In this document: one piece after another, positions 21,101 to 30,891 of the stretch | Layout: each line of letters starts with the position of its first letter | Numbering within the stretch: the first letter of the stretch is position 1 | Source: Pratylenchus scribneri | Taxonomy: Eukaryota; Nematoda; Chromadorea; Rhabditida; Pratylenchidae | DNA length: 64,000 nucleotides | Assembly: GCA_030063045.1 (NCBI GenBank) | Contig: JAQSEB010000085.1 | Location: 496,001-560,000 of the forward strand | Reading direction: 5' to 3' | Made by a program: the position numbers and the translations under genes | The notes under the pieces: generated by a model | The model's input: the letters and a program-made list of their open reading frames with translations, nothing else | Told to the model about the DNA's origin: nothing | Database searches by the model: none

Positions 21101-23993
21101 AAAAATTTTATGTATTTTCTTATAATTATATTTGTGTCCACAAATTAAGCAGTTGCCGACATAAATAGGTTAATAAGTGAAAACACAAACAGGCGGATTT
21201 ATTCTAAGCAAAAACACAAAACAGGCGGAATTATTCTAAGTCAAGCGGATTTATTCTAAGCAAAAACGCAAAACAGGCGGAATTATTCTAAGTCAAGCGG
21301 ATTTATTCTAAGCAAAAACGCAAAACAGGCGGAATTATTCTAAGTCAAGCGGAATTATTCTAAGCGAAAACACAAAACAGGCGGAATTATTCTAAGCGAA
21401 AACACAAAACAGGCGGAATTATTCTAAGTGAAAACACAAAACAGGCGGAATTATTCTAAGCGAAAACACAAAACAGGCGGAATTATTCTAAGCGAAAACA
21501 CAAAACAGGCGGAATTATTCTAAGTGAAAACACAAAACAGGCGGAATTATTCTAAGTGAAAACACAAAACAGGCGAATTATTCTAAGCCAAAACACAAAA
21601 CAGGCGGAATTATTCTAAGCGAAAACAAAAAACAGGCGGAATTATTCTAAAAGCGGAAACACAAAACAGGCGGAATTATTCTAAGCGAAAACAAAAAACA
21701 GGCGGAATTATTCTAAAAGCGAAAACACAAAACAGGCGGAATTATTCTAAGTGAAAACACAAAACAGGCGGAATTATTCTAAGTGAAAACACAAAACAGG
21801 CGGAATTATTCTAAGTGAAAACACAAAACAGGCGGAATTATTCTAAGTGAAAACACAAAACAGGCGGAATTATTCTAAGCGAAAACACAAAACAGGCGGA
21901 ATTATTCTAAGCGAAAACACAAAACAGGCGGAATTATTCTAAGTGAAAACACAAAACAGGCGGAATTATTCTAAGCGAAAACACAAACAGGCGGAATTAT
22001 TCTAAGCGAAAACACAAAACAGGCGGAATTGTTCTAATCGAAAACACAAAACAGGCGGAATTATTCTAAGTGAAAACACAAAACAGGCGGAATTATTCTA
22101 AGTGAAAACACAAAACAGGCGGAATTATTCTAAGCGAAAACACAAAACAGGCGGAATTATTCTAAGCGAAAACACAAAACAGGCGGAATTATTCTAAGTG
22201 AAAACACAAAACAGGCGGAATTATTCTAAGTGAAAACACAAAACAGGCGGAATTATTCTAAGCGATAACACAAAACAGGCGGAATTATTCTAATAGACGG
22301 AATTATTCTAAGCGAAAACACAAAACAGGCGAATTATTCTATTCTAAGCGAAAACACAAAACAGGCGGAATTATTCTAAGTCAGGCGGAATTATTCTAAG
22401 CGAAAACACAAATAGCCGGAATTTATCTAAGGACCCCTAGCCCCAGTCAAGGTGAATTTTAATAAAAAATTTATGCATTTTCTTAATTCCATAAAGACTA
22501 AAAAATTTATTATAATTTTATCAAATTGTCCACAAATTAAGGAGTTAGACCACTAACATTGTTCTGATTTTGACAGTTTAGAAAATAATTCCCGCCATCT
22601 AAAAGAGGTTTTACGTATTCCAAATTGTATAAATTATAAATTTATTTTGATATCAATTAAAAGTGTTAACCAATTAATGTACCTACCCATTATACTCGGT
22701 CTTCAGACTTAATTCCACATATTCATGTTCCAATGAATCCGTTCGACTGCCCTTCTGATCGTCTGGACAGAAGAATGCGCCATAGCATCGTTGATTGACA
22801 TCAGCGCCATGTTGAAGCAAATAATTACAAAGCGATGGATCCTCGTTCACGATGGCCTGATGCAGAGGAGAAAGACCTTTTGTAAAAAGATGGACATGTG
22901 AATTGAATGAAACCGAAACAAAGTACCATAATAATCTTCGGAGAGCATCACATCATTCACCAGCTTTGGGAATTCATTCAACAATCTGATGGCCAATTCT
23001 GTGTGAATTGGTCCACCTTGCATCAGGCAACAGCCCACCAAATTTTCGCCCATTTGTCCACGGTCTTCGATTTTCCACACAATTTCACGGTATTTTGTAT
23101 CGCCTTCAAGAGGGAATGCCGTAAGCAATTTTTAATATTCCCCCTATTTACTGACCTTTTCCACCTTTGCCTCCATCCAATAATTTCAAAGCTGAAATTG
23201 TGTAAAAAAGTGGAATAAAAAGGGTAAAATTTATTTGCAGAAAAAATATTGATATTGTCCAAATGATTGTAACAGTTCAGTGGTTTGTTCTAGACCCGCA
23301 AACCTTATACCCAATTGGATAAAACTGGTCAAGACGCATTGAATGGTATATAATTTGGTTATGGTTTGGTCAAAATTTAGGGTATTAAACGGTTTACCAT
23401 TTTGGTTTTTCGGTTCAAAACTAAGTGAGAATTGATTTAAGCCAAAACATAATCGAATGATGCTTCTCGACCCAGATCTATCGATTTAGAATATGGTTTG
23501 GGGTGTATTTAAGATAAATTAAACTAATAAACCGGTATAATCTTTGCATTTTCAATACTTTTTTTTTCTGCAAATTAAATACCCTAAAAACCCCAACTTC
23601 ACCCTTCCATTCAATTTTCCCACCTTTCTTCAAATCTCCTTGATTTCCCTGATTCTCCTGGTTGAAATCGTCCAGAATATTAGGGCCACTTTTGCCTTTG
23701 CCCTTTTTTCGGCTGAATGCGCCCAATCGTTCATTCCTCTCTTTATTGCGCATTTTGACCAATTCGGCCACTGATTCCAACTTTGCTTTGCCCGCATTGT
23801 ACATGGATTGTTTGATGGTGGTCTCGAAATAGCCATCCACAATGGAATAGTCGCCTCCCTTTCGGGCATATCGCATCCATTTGATCAATTCACCGCCACC
23901 GTGCATGTCCACAAGTTGATAAAGTTTGGGTTGCTTGTCGCTGGAAATTTGGCCACCACCGCCTCCAGCAGCAGTAGCACCGCCGGTTGCCAT
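15194..23993 (-). CDS. TRPV-type cation channel (OSM-9/OCR family)
   Basis: At least 15 exons on the minus strand, start at 23993 ([14 protein letters not shown]) and stop at 15194-15196 after [13 protein letters not shown]. In order: a Gly-rich N-terminus; [20 protein letters not shown]; ankyrin repeats ([55 protein letters not shown]); a linker to TM1 ([17 protein letters not shown]); TM1 about 19.35 kb, TM2-TM4 about 18.0-18.3 kb, TM5 about 17.4-17.5 kb; a pore helix with [20 protein letters not shown]6 ([16 protein letters not shown]); and a TRP-box-like [15 protein letters not shown]. In C. elegans this family forms sensory-cilium channels for chemo-, osmo- and mechanosensation; the same role is inferred. 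I cannot decide firmly between OSM-9 and OCR. The introns carry a minisatellite and several palindromic elements, making the gene 8.8 kb. Confidence 0.9.
15689..15988. repeat. Palindromic MITE family A, copy 5 (in TRPV intron)
   Basis: Left arm TTGGCCATAACTCAACAAGG with AAGCAACCAATTCAGGAAGG; a diverged right arm with ATATTGCCTTTCCAGATTGG. It lies inside the intron between the TM6 exon and the TRP-box exon. Confidence 0.8.
17040..17230. repeat. MITE family D, diverged copy (TRPV intron)
   Basis: Contains TCCTCTATTAGAAGCCCATG on the left and GGCTTCTACTAGAGG and TTTTCTATTATAGG words on the right, as in the TACCGTATTT-ended family. Ends are eroded. Confidence 0.5.
17650..17995. repeat. Palindromic family C element, copy 1 (TRPV intron)
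   Basis: Left arm: AACCAACTTTGATGATTTCA, ATCAAATTAAAGAGCGGACT and TTGGAGTTATGCTC. Right arm: GGATAGCCAAAAATCTGCTC, TTTAATTTGATACTAAAACC and ATCAAAATTAGTTCAG, the approximate reverse complement. Ends about 17650 and 17995 contain GCGCC-like/GGGCACC words around ACTTGAC and AAATTAGG. The left arm abuts the TM5 exons; there is no ORF. Confidence 0.75.
18405..18877. repeat. MITE family A, composite of about one and a half copies (TRPV intron)
   Basis: Two successive left arms (CTATAGCTTAGCGAGGCATT at 18411 and CCAATAGCTCAGTGAGGCTA near 18582) share one right arm ending TTGAGCTATTGGCCAAAAGA. This looks like an insertion into, or recombination between, family members. Confidence 0.8.
19423..19950. 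repeat. Palindromic family C element, copy 2 (TRPV intron)
   Basis: Arms of about 160 nt in inverted orientation. The left contains AACTTGGTGCCGTTTAAAAT and TTTGGAGTTATGCTCA; the right contains GAGCATAACTCCAAAAATTC and TTTAAATGGCACAAAGTTGA. An extra internal left-arm segment (19630-19740) suggests partial duplication. Confidence 0.8.
21174..22434 (+). repeat. 32-bp minisatellite array, locus 2 (TRPV intron)
   Basis: The largest array: about 38 copies of the same GCGGAATTATTCTAAG unit, with CGAAAAC, TGAAAAC, shortened (CACAAACAG) and lengthened (TCTAAAAGC) variants. Higher-order alternation appears at the left edge (TCAAGCGGATTTATTCTAAG units). It lies within the ankyrin-repeat part of the TRPV gene, wholly intronic. 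Confidence 0.97.
23262..23505. repeat. TTTAAACC-rich dispersed repeat family B, copy 1 (TRPV intron)
   Basis: Contains CAAGACGCATTGAATGGTAT, ATAATTTGGTTATGGTTTGG, TATTAAACGGTTTACC and GGTTCAAAACTAAGTGAGAA, blocks shared in either orientation with copies at 34.7, 35.9, 36.8, 37.8, 44.2 and 48.4 kb. Confidence 0.75.
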
Positions 23994-24115
23994 TTGGCAA
24001 ATTTAAAATGTGCTTTTCGGCCTAATTTTATATGAAATATATGAATTCAATACAATGGGAGGATCGAATATAATTAATAAGATTGAGTGCCGACGATTCA
24101 GAGTATCTCCATTGG

Positions 24116-24418
24116 TTTTTTTCCCTTATCTCAGCGAGGCATTAGCCAATTTTGGAAGGCACTATACCATTGGAAAGCCCAAATCGTCTTCTACAAAGTG
24201 GCCATTATAAATTTTATAAAATACCCATTTTAAAAAGTAACATGTCTTTGAGTGTAATAAATCCGATTTTTCAAAGGAAAAGCCGCTTATTTTACAAATT
24301 ATTTTAAGTATTCAAAAAAAAATAGAAAGGCCACTTTTTAGAGGACATTTAGAGCTTTCAATTGTTATATCACCTTCCTAAATTAGTTGCTTCCTTGTTG
24401 AGCTAATGCCAAAAAAAC
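24116..24418. repeat. Palindromic MITE family A, copy 7
   Basis: Complete copy just upstream of the TRPV start: left arm TTATCTCAGCGAGGCATTAG and GGAAGGCACTATACC; right arm CACCTTCCTAAATTAGTTGC and TTGTTGAGCTAATGCC. Confidence 0.85.
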
Positions 24419-24489
24419 GGTGCAGATATTCAATCGGTGGTATTCGATTGTCTTGTTTCACAATTAGAAATTGGAAATTTTGAAAGAAT

Positions 24490-24903
24490 TTTCGCTCTTT
24501 TATGGACGTTTCTCTTTGTTAAATTCTTTGTCTTTATTTGTGCTTTCGGATTCAGATTCCTCTAAAAGCCTTTTAAATATAAACAGCTTGTCAAATTTCA
24601 TTCCGTCGAATTTTTGTAATTCGGTCAAAAAACGTTTGAACAATTCTCCCGTAGGCTTCATATTTGTGCTTCCGCAAATCGAAAAAAAATAATTAAATTT
24701 AATGAAATCAATTTTGCGGTCAATATTGCTTGGGGAACTTTTGCCTGGGAACGGCCAAAATCTGCCATCAAATAATTCCCATCCAACCTGACAACCACAA
24801 AAATAAATCCAATAAATGTAACCCCCAAGAATTGGAGAATTGCGTGAGAAACCAACGGACCAATTCTCGACAACATTTGGGAGAGGAAAGCACCTGTTGG
24901 CAT
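24490..24903 (-). CDS. Possible exons of an unidentified small membrane protein
   Basis: On the minus strand a frame begins MPTGAFLSQMLSRIGPLVSH and contains one strong hydrophobic segment (ILQFLGVTFIGFIFVVV), then a polar stretch ending GRSQ at a CCCAG/GCAAAAG boundary. A second open block toward 24490 (KPTGELFKRFLTELQKFDG, then an acidic and Lys-rich tail with stop) follows a TTTGCGGAAG acceptor-like site. The phases do not join cleanly with a standard GT donor, so the model is unresolved. The first 18 nt of this frame are duplicated at 25.62 kb. Confidence 0.3.
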
Positions 24904-25204
24904 CGAGATGGGAAATTTTATTAGTAAAATGGAAAAATAAAATGGAAAAATTAATGGAATGTGGGAATAAAAAGGAGTGAATTATTTACAGTATGACTAT
25001 GAAATGAATAAACAGAGGAATTTTTCCATAGAAATTTTGACCACAGACACAGATTATGAATGATAAAAAATGGAGAATCTTCCCATTCTAAAAGAAATAT
25101 ATTCTAAGCGAAAACACAAAACAGGCGGAATTATTCTGAGCGAAAACACAAAACAGGCGGAATTATTCTAAGCGAAAACACAAACAGGCGGAATTATTCT
25201 AGGC
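24886..25204. repeat. Local duplication, left copy, ending in minisatellite units
   Basis: About 210 bp from GAGGAAAGCACCTGTTGGCA through CCACAGACACAGATTATGAA are almost identical to 25617-25835, including the run-in to 32-bp minisatellite units (about 3 copies here at 25096-25204, locus 3). Confidence 0.9.
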
Positions 25205-25504
25205 GATTAAAAATAAGTGAGATGAGGAATTTATGACTGAATCAATTTTGATGATTTTTATATTATATTAAAGAGCTCAAAATATTACAACCAATTGTTT
25301 TTTAATTGAAAAATGTGAAACATTTTCTAATTTTTATTCCGAAATAAACACAATTAAAATTGAACAATAAAAAGCCTATCCAATATTTTCCTATTCTTTT
25401 TTTACAATCGCCACCAGCTAGCTCATTGCATAACGCATCTCTTGATAAATTGGGAAGGCCTCGGTTCGACCTAATTATTTGTGAAAATTACAATAAAATA
25501 TTAA

Positions 25505-25640
25505 ATGAATTTTACCAATTCCAACATGCAATTTCACGGTCATAAATGTGGCGAGAAACAGCTTGACGCATTGCATTCGCATCGATGTATTGTATTTTTT
25601 GTTCCAGCACATCCAATAGGAAAGCACCTGTTGGCATCGA
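25505..25640 (-). CDS. Possible exon, PTGAFL paralogue or alternative exon
   Basis: Minus-strand frame MPTGAFLLDVLEQKIQYIDA... runs to TGTTGGAATTG/GTAAAATTC, a plausible donor. It shares only its first six residues and its upstream sequence with the frame at 24.9 kb, then diverges. This could be an original exon whose 5' part was copied to the other site. No family recognised. Confidence 0.3.
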
Positions 25641-25835
25641 GATGGGAAATTTTATTAGTCAAATGGAAAAATAAAATGGAAAAATTAATGGAATGTGGGA
25701 ATAAAAAGGAGTGAATTATATACAGTATGACTATGAAATGAATAAACAGAGGAATTTTTCCATAGAAATTTTGACCACAGACACAGATTATGAATGATAA
25801 AAAATGGAGAATCTTTCTTCCCATTCTAAAAGAAA
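25617..25835. repeat. Local duplication, right copy
   Basis: Near-identical to 24886-25100 with small differences (TTAGTCAAATGG for TTAGTAAAATGG, ATATACAG for ATTTACAG, and an extra TTCT near 25817). It runs straight into a much longer 32-bp minisatellite. Confidence 0.9.
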
Positions 25836-26572
25836 TATATTCTAAGCGAAAACACAAAACAGGCGGAATTATTCTAAGCGAAAACACAAAACAGGCGGAA
25901 TTATTCTAAGCGAAAACACAAACAGGCGGAATTATTCTAAGCGAAAACACAAAACAGGCGGAATTGTTCTAATCGAAAACACAAAACAGGCGGAATTATT
26001 CTAAGCGAAAACACAAAACAGGCGGAATTATTCTAAGCGAAAACACAAAACAGGCGGAATTATTCTAAGCGAAAACACAAACAGGCGGAATTATTCTAAG
26101 CGAAAACACAAACAGGCGGAATTATTCTAAGCGAAAACACGAACAGGCGGAATTATTCTAAGCGAAAACACAAAACAGGCGGAATTATTCTAAGCGAAAA
26201 CACAAAACAGGCGGAATTATTCTAAGCGAAAACACAAACAGGCGGAATTATTCTAAGCGAAAACACAAAACAGGCGGAATTGTTCTAATCGAAAACACAA
26301 AACAGGCGGAATTATTCTGAGCGAAAACACAAAACAGGCGGAATTATTCTAAAAACAGGCGGAATTATTCTAAGGCGAAAACACAAAACAGGCGGAATTA
26401 TTCTAAGCGAAAACACAAAACAGGCGGAATTATTCTAAAAACAGGCGGAATTATTCTAAGCGAAAACACAAAACAGGCGGAATTATTCTAAAAACAGGCG
26501 GAATTATTCTAAGCGAAAACACAAAACAGGCGGAATTATTCTAAAAGCGAAAACGCAAAATAAGCCGAAACA
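25836..26572 (+). repeat. 32-bp minisatellite array, locus 4
   Basis: About 23 units of the same minisatellite, with several 30-31-bp CACAAACAG variants, GTTCTAATCG variants and truncated 18-bp units (TCTAAAAACAGGCGGAATTA). The TCTAATCG variant is also found at locus 2, showing shared ancestry of array segments. Confidence 0.97.
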
Positions 26573-26838
26573 TATTTTGGCAAACTTTTTCCTGAATACC
26601 AATGCCTTCTCTCATTTTATTTTATTTAAACCAATTCGACATACCTAAATTCCACTCTAATCTCTTCGTATTATTACAAGTGATTTTAGTTTGTAGGTTT
26701 TTTAAATGCTAAAAAATTTATACCACCCGACCCAAGGCCTAATACTATATGAGAAAACATAAATATATTCTGAAAAAATAGCAAATTTATTCCATTCCCA
26801 AAAATTTGAAAGAAAATAAAATGAGCAGTTTTATTTAA

Positions 26839-27846
26839 TTATCCAATTTTATCATCTTTTTGTTCCGCCGATTGTTGCCTCTGTTGTTCGGCCAAATATT
26901 TTCGCCGCCGTTCTAATGCCTCTTGATATTCTCGTTCGATTCTTTCTTCTGATGTCAAATACACTCTTGTGTGTTCATATCGCATTGGTGGAAAAGCGAG
27001 AATGATGAACCAGATAAGGCCAATTATCACAATTTTGCTGAACTGAAAATTATTTTTTTTTTTTTGAAATTTTGCTGAACTGAAATTATTTTTTTTTTTT
27101 GAAATTTTTTGGCTTATAGTTAATAATCTTTAAACTAAAATTTACAGACTTCAAACGAGCAGATTTTGAAAAATTAATTTTTGAAATTTTGTGTTATATT
27201 TTTGAAAAATTTTTAAAAATTCAAAACTAATAAAAAACTATCAGAGATCCAGCCTTAATTTTTTTTTATTTTTTTGCTTATACTTAATAATTTATAATCT
27301 AAAATTTTCAGACTTATCCAACGAGCGGATTTTGAAAAATTAATTTTCGAAATTTTGTATTTGTGTTTTTATAGAAAAATTAACTTCTTGAATAATAAAA
27401 ATTAATTAACTTACTCTATTGAAATTTATGAATCGTTTTTTGTCCTCAAAGAATTCATCGTCGTAAATTACTGTTTTTGTTGCATCCCCGGCGGGTGACT
27501 GAAAATAATTTGAATGCAAGAATTGATGAATTAGTTATTAAAATTTGTTTAATTTGCCACTTTTTGAATTTTATAATTTATTAATTGTTTTTCGAGGGTA
27601 ATTTTTGGTTGAAGCTTGAAGTTTGGGTGCTATTTGATGAAAAAATTATAAATTTAATCAAATTTTAAGCTAGTTTTTATTATTAAATATTAAAAGGAAA
27701 AAGCAATGAGGAATTTCTGATCGAAAAATCTTTCTAATATGGCCCAAATAATTAAAATTTAGGGTCAAATTGATTGAGAATTAGGTAACCTTTGCATTCA
27801 AATTATCAGCATTGGAAGTTGTCGCCGATCGTCGAATTATTTGCAT
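26839..27846 (-). CDS. Small single-pass membrane protein, unidentified
   Basis: Three exons on the minus strand (27790-27846, 27415-27498, 26839-27042) join in phase 0 to 114 aa. The N-terminus is basic and Ser/Thr-rich (MQIIRRSATTSNADNL), which could be a mitochondrial presequence or a cytosolic tail. Then comes an acidic segment (VIYDDEFFEDKKRFINFNR), one membrane helix (IVIIGLIWFIILAFP) and a strongly charged coiled-coil-like tail (TSEERIEREYQEALERRRKY). Topology and size resemble small respiratory-chain or assembly proteins, but I do not recognise a family. The last intron contains a short tandem duplication of the TTTGCTGAACTGAAA acceptor region. Confidence 0.75.
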
Positions 27847-28245
27847 TTTTAATGAATTTTGGAGAGGAGAATTATTCCTAATATCCAGCAATTTGTTGAA
27901 AATACTCCTCCTCAAAAAGGAATGAACCATCTCTGAATATTGGATCTTTATTAAAATTGAATTTTATAATAAAAGTATAGGTTAAAAATTTCATGGTTTA
28001 AAAATAAGATTATAAATCTTCATCAAATGACGAAGCATTGAAGAAATGAAAATTTTTTTGGAAAAATTTTTAAAATTTTATATTACCGGTACCGGGTACC
28101 GGCATATGGAAAATGAAATAAAAATTATAAATACAAAACCAATATTATAATTATAATTAATTTTTAATGAATAGATTACAATAATTTTTTTCAGATAATC
28201 AAAGCAATATAATATAGCCACAACCAAAAAAATTATTATTCATTT
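27847..28245. other. Intergenic, AT-rich
   Basis: Holds a short GGTACCGGGTACCGG repeat near 28087-28101, a nested palindrome built on GGTACC. Otherwise nothing recognised. Confidence 0.5.
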
Positions 28246-28635
28246 TTATATGTCTATAATGATGGTAGAATTTGGCAATTCAGCTTTTCGAATTTTATTC
28301 TCCATAATTTCCCTCCATTGTTCTTCTTCTCCTTTCGGATATCGAGCCAAATAGCAATTATGCCCATTCTGACTGAGATATGATGCCAAAATTTCATTAG
28401 TTCGCTCATTCTCCAGTGTAAATTCCTCTACATTTTGATTGAATTCGCGGCCGTAAATACGAATAAAAAAGTTGGAGTGCGAATTTGAATTGGAAAATTC
28501 CTTAATTTTTAATTAATTAATAAAATTTTCAATTCACCTCTGCGATACGACTGATAAAGGCAACAATACACTCCAGATATTGATCACCAGATTTAACGAA
28601 CTCGAAAATCCTTTGTTTTCCATCATTTTGATTTG

Positions 28636-29342
28636 GGTACTTGTATACTTTGTATCCGCCAGAACCCTTAAAAAATTGCGAATTTTTTTTTCGCTTTAAA
28701 ATCATTTTTAAATGTTTAATTTTTTTTTTTAGCTAAGGAAGAATTAAAAGAGTTCAAATTACGCGATTTATTCGACAAATTACGCCTTTCTGACAAGGAA
28801 TTTGAAAATTGGTTCAAAGAATTAAATTTACTTCACACACAAAGAGTTTGCGAATGTTGCAAGGCAATGTGCTACAAATGGATTAAAAATCGTCGGAATC
28901 CACTATAGATTTGCAATTGGCGGAAAAATCATAACGGAAAACAACCATCAAAAGGATTTTACGAGGGAACTTTTTTTGCTGATAGTCACTTATCAATCAA
29001 ACAGGTGAGAAAAAGGGATCAAAAATTAATAATTTTCTACTTCAGGTTTTTGAATTTACATATTACTGGATTCAAACATGGGCATAAGAAACGCTTTGGC
29101 ACACACCGATCAGCAGTTATAAGCTATGTGCATGAATTTATGTGGCGAAAAGAATTTGGAGGACCCGATATTTTTTTCCATTTTTGGTCTCAAGTTTCAC
29201 AAATATACCCCATTTAATTCACTTTGTTGTTTTTTTTTTTTGTTATAAAAATGCATTAATAAACATTTAAAATTGATTTTAAAGCGAAAAAAAAAATCGA
29301 AATTTTTTAAGGGTTCTGGCGGATACAAAGTATACAAGTACC
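28636..29342 (+). mobile_element. Merlin/IS1016-like DNA transposon, degenerate, inserted in an exon
   Basis: Terminal inverted repeats of about 75-80 bp start GGTACTTGTATACTTTGTAT and extend through CCGCCAGAACCCTTAAAAAA to a CGCTTTAAAATC block, with few differences. The flanks carry a perfect 8-bp duplication, TTGATTTG, at 28628-28635 and 29343-29350. Merlin elements make 8-9-bp duplications. The interior codes on the plus strand for a transposase-like N-terminal part, so TIRs, TSD and protein agree. Confidence 0.88.
28740..29217 (+). pseudogene. Remnant transposase of the Merlin-like element
   Basis: Frame: KLRLSDKEFENWFKELNLLH, then CECCKAMCYKWIKNRR, an in-frame TAG, then EGTFFADSHLSIKQ, a probable intron (29004-29044), VFEFTYYWIQTWA, a frame change, and KRFGTHRSAVISYVHEFMWR ending GGPD. 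The zinc-binding Cys cluster, GTFF.DSHLS and the helix ending IGGP-like are the usual order in IS1016/ISXO2-type transposases. The catalytic DDE part that should follow GGP is missing, and an amber stop and a frameshift are present, so the element cannot encode its own active enzyme. Confidence 0.7.
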
Positions 29343-30327
29343 TTGATTTGTCAGCCAATTCAAAATAATATCAATGTCATCAATATTAAGGAATGCATAA
29401 AATTGAAGATATTGGATTTGGTCAAGAATTCCAGGAAATATTCTATTGAAGTCGGTTAAAAATGCTTTTTTGGAGAGTCCAAAATTCGCTAAGTTAAATA
29501 TGAACATTTTATTGGCCAAACATTGTAGCAAAGCATGAATTGAAGTAGCATATTTTGTGTTTATTCCATAAATCATTGAGAAGGTGAATTTTACACATAA
29601 ATCGCAATTCTGTAGTAAACGGTCAATGCAATTGATAAAGTCGAAAACTTGTTCATTCACAAATCTGTAAAATTTATTAAATTATATTTAAAAATGAATA
29701 TTCTACCTTGCAATTAAATGAATTGTTCCAAAGCCATCAATATAATTTGGTGCTGGAGTCGATGGAATTTGAATAATCGCATTTGTGTCCAAACGTCGAA
29801 ATTGAATTCCATGTCGAAAATGCGCACAATAATTACCCACGTTAAAATGAATGCCTCTACATTCAATATTAGAAATTTTATACGGTTTCACTTTCAGATG
29901 GAGTTTTGGCCAACAAAGTTGCTTGAATAATTTGCATGAGATACTCAATGAGGAATTTGCCATTTCAATCCGAGTAATAAATTCCAAAACTTCGATCAAC
30001 CAATTTGGAACAAATCTAAAATATTCAAAAATTTATTAATTGGTAATTTGATATTACAATTCTTCTTCTTCCTCTTCCATTACATCTTCAAATTGTGAAG
30101 CTGTTGGAATAGCAATAGTAGAATCGGCCGAGTTTTTCTGCATAAATTAAAAATTAAATTACAATGATAAATAAAGAATACGAATAGCAAACCTGTGAAT
30201 TTCCCACCTTCGATACTTCATTTTCTGCTTCCATTTGTTCATCATTTTCCTCTTTCATTTCGACTTCCATTAATTCAATTTCGTCATTGTTTTTGCTGCG
30301 CATTTCAATATTTTCATCATCAGACAT

Positions 30328-30891
30328 ATTTGCTAATAAATCTAAAAAAAAAGAAATTTAAATATTCAATCTTCTCTTCCTGGGTCGCAAAAAAAAATTA
30401 AATAAATTGCAATTCGATTCTCCTCCTAAATGAAAATGGAAATGGTGATAAAAATCTTCGCATAAGTACTTAACATAGTTGCTATCTAGGGTACTATCGC
30501 TAATTATATTATTAATATCGCGTTTCATATTTCATTTCGCGTCGCTCGATGCTGACTGGGAACTGGATCAGAGTACCAATCAATCGGAATCGGTTCAGAG
30601 GTTCAGCGAAAAAGGAAAAATAAACGAATTGAGACATTTTATCCAAACCGGTTTCGGCAATTTGCGTAGATAGGTAGAGGGGTGGGGTTGGCAGAAAATT
30701 TTCTAAATTCTATCAACTTGGAGTACCAAAAAATTAGCTTTCCTTATCCAAAAAACTGCACGCAATGTGTGTCCATAATTTTATATATTCAGCTAATCTA
30801 GTAAAAGAGGTCTTTTAGCCAAGCTAGTTGCAGTCGAGCATTAACGTTAATTTTGAGTTAATAAGAGAATAGTTTTCAGATATATTGAAAA
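30328..30891. promoter_or_regulatory. Divergent intergenic region, F-box-associated gene / eEF1G
   Basis: 564 bp between two head-to-head genes. The middle (30530-30670) is GC-richer with TCGCGTCGCTCGATGC. AGTTTTCAG at 30872-30880, 11 nt before the eEF1G ATG, fits a spliced-leader acceptor. No TATA box stands out. Confidence 0.4.

Larger units (their letters stand above)
28246..30327 (-). pseudogene. F-box-associated family gene (cyst-nematode type), split by a transposon
   Basis: Minus-strand exons: an acidic start (MSDDENIEMRSKNNDEIEL), a second acidic exon near 30.06-30.14 kb ending EEEEEL, then FVPNWLIEVLEFITRIEMAN (a divergent F-box-like helix region), RLDTNAIIQIPSTPAPNYID, FVNEQVFDFINCIDRLLQN and LNWLTNQ. 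Here a 707-bp element with terminal inverted repeats interrupts the exon. Beyond it the frame resumes: NDGKQRIFEFVKSGDQYLE, then FFIRIYGREFNQNVEEFTLE and an RYPKGEEEQWREI end. The FIRI...FEL/FTLE..R.....RYP..EEE.W ending fits the F-box-associated proteins abundant in Globodera/Heterodera (from memory of the family). With one target duplication and the insert removed, the frame is continuous, so disruption looks recent. An in-frame stop follows soon after the insertion boundary (GTCILCIRQNP). Confidence 0.75.
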
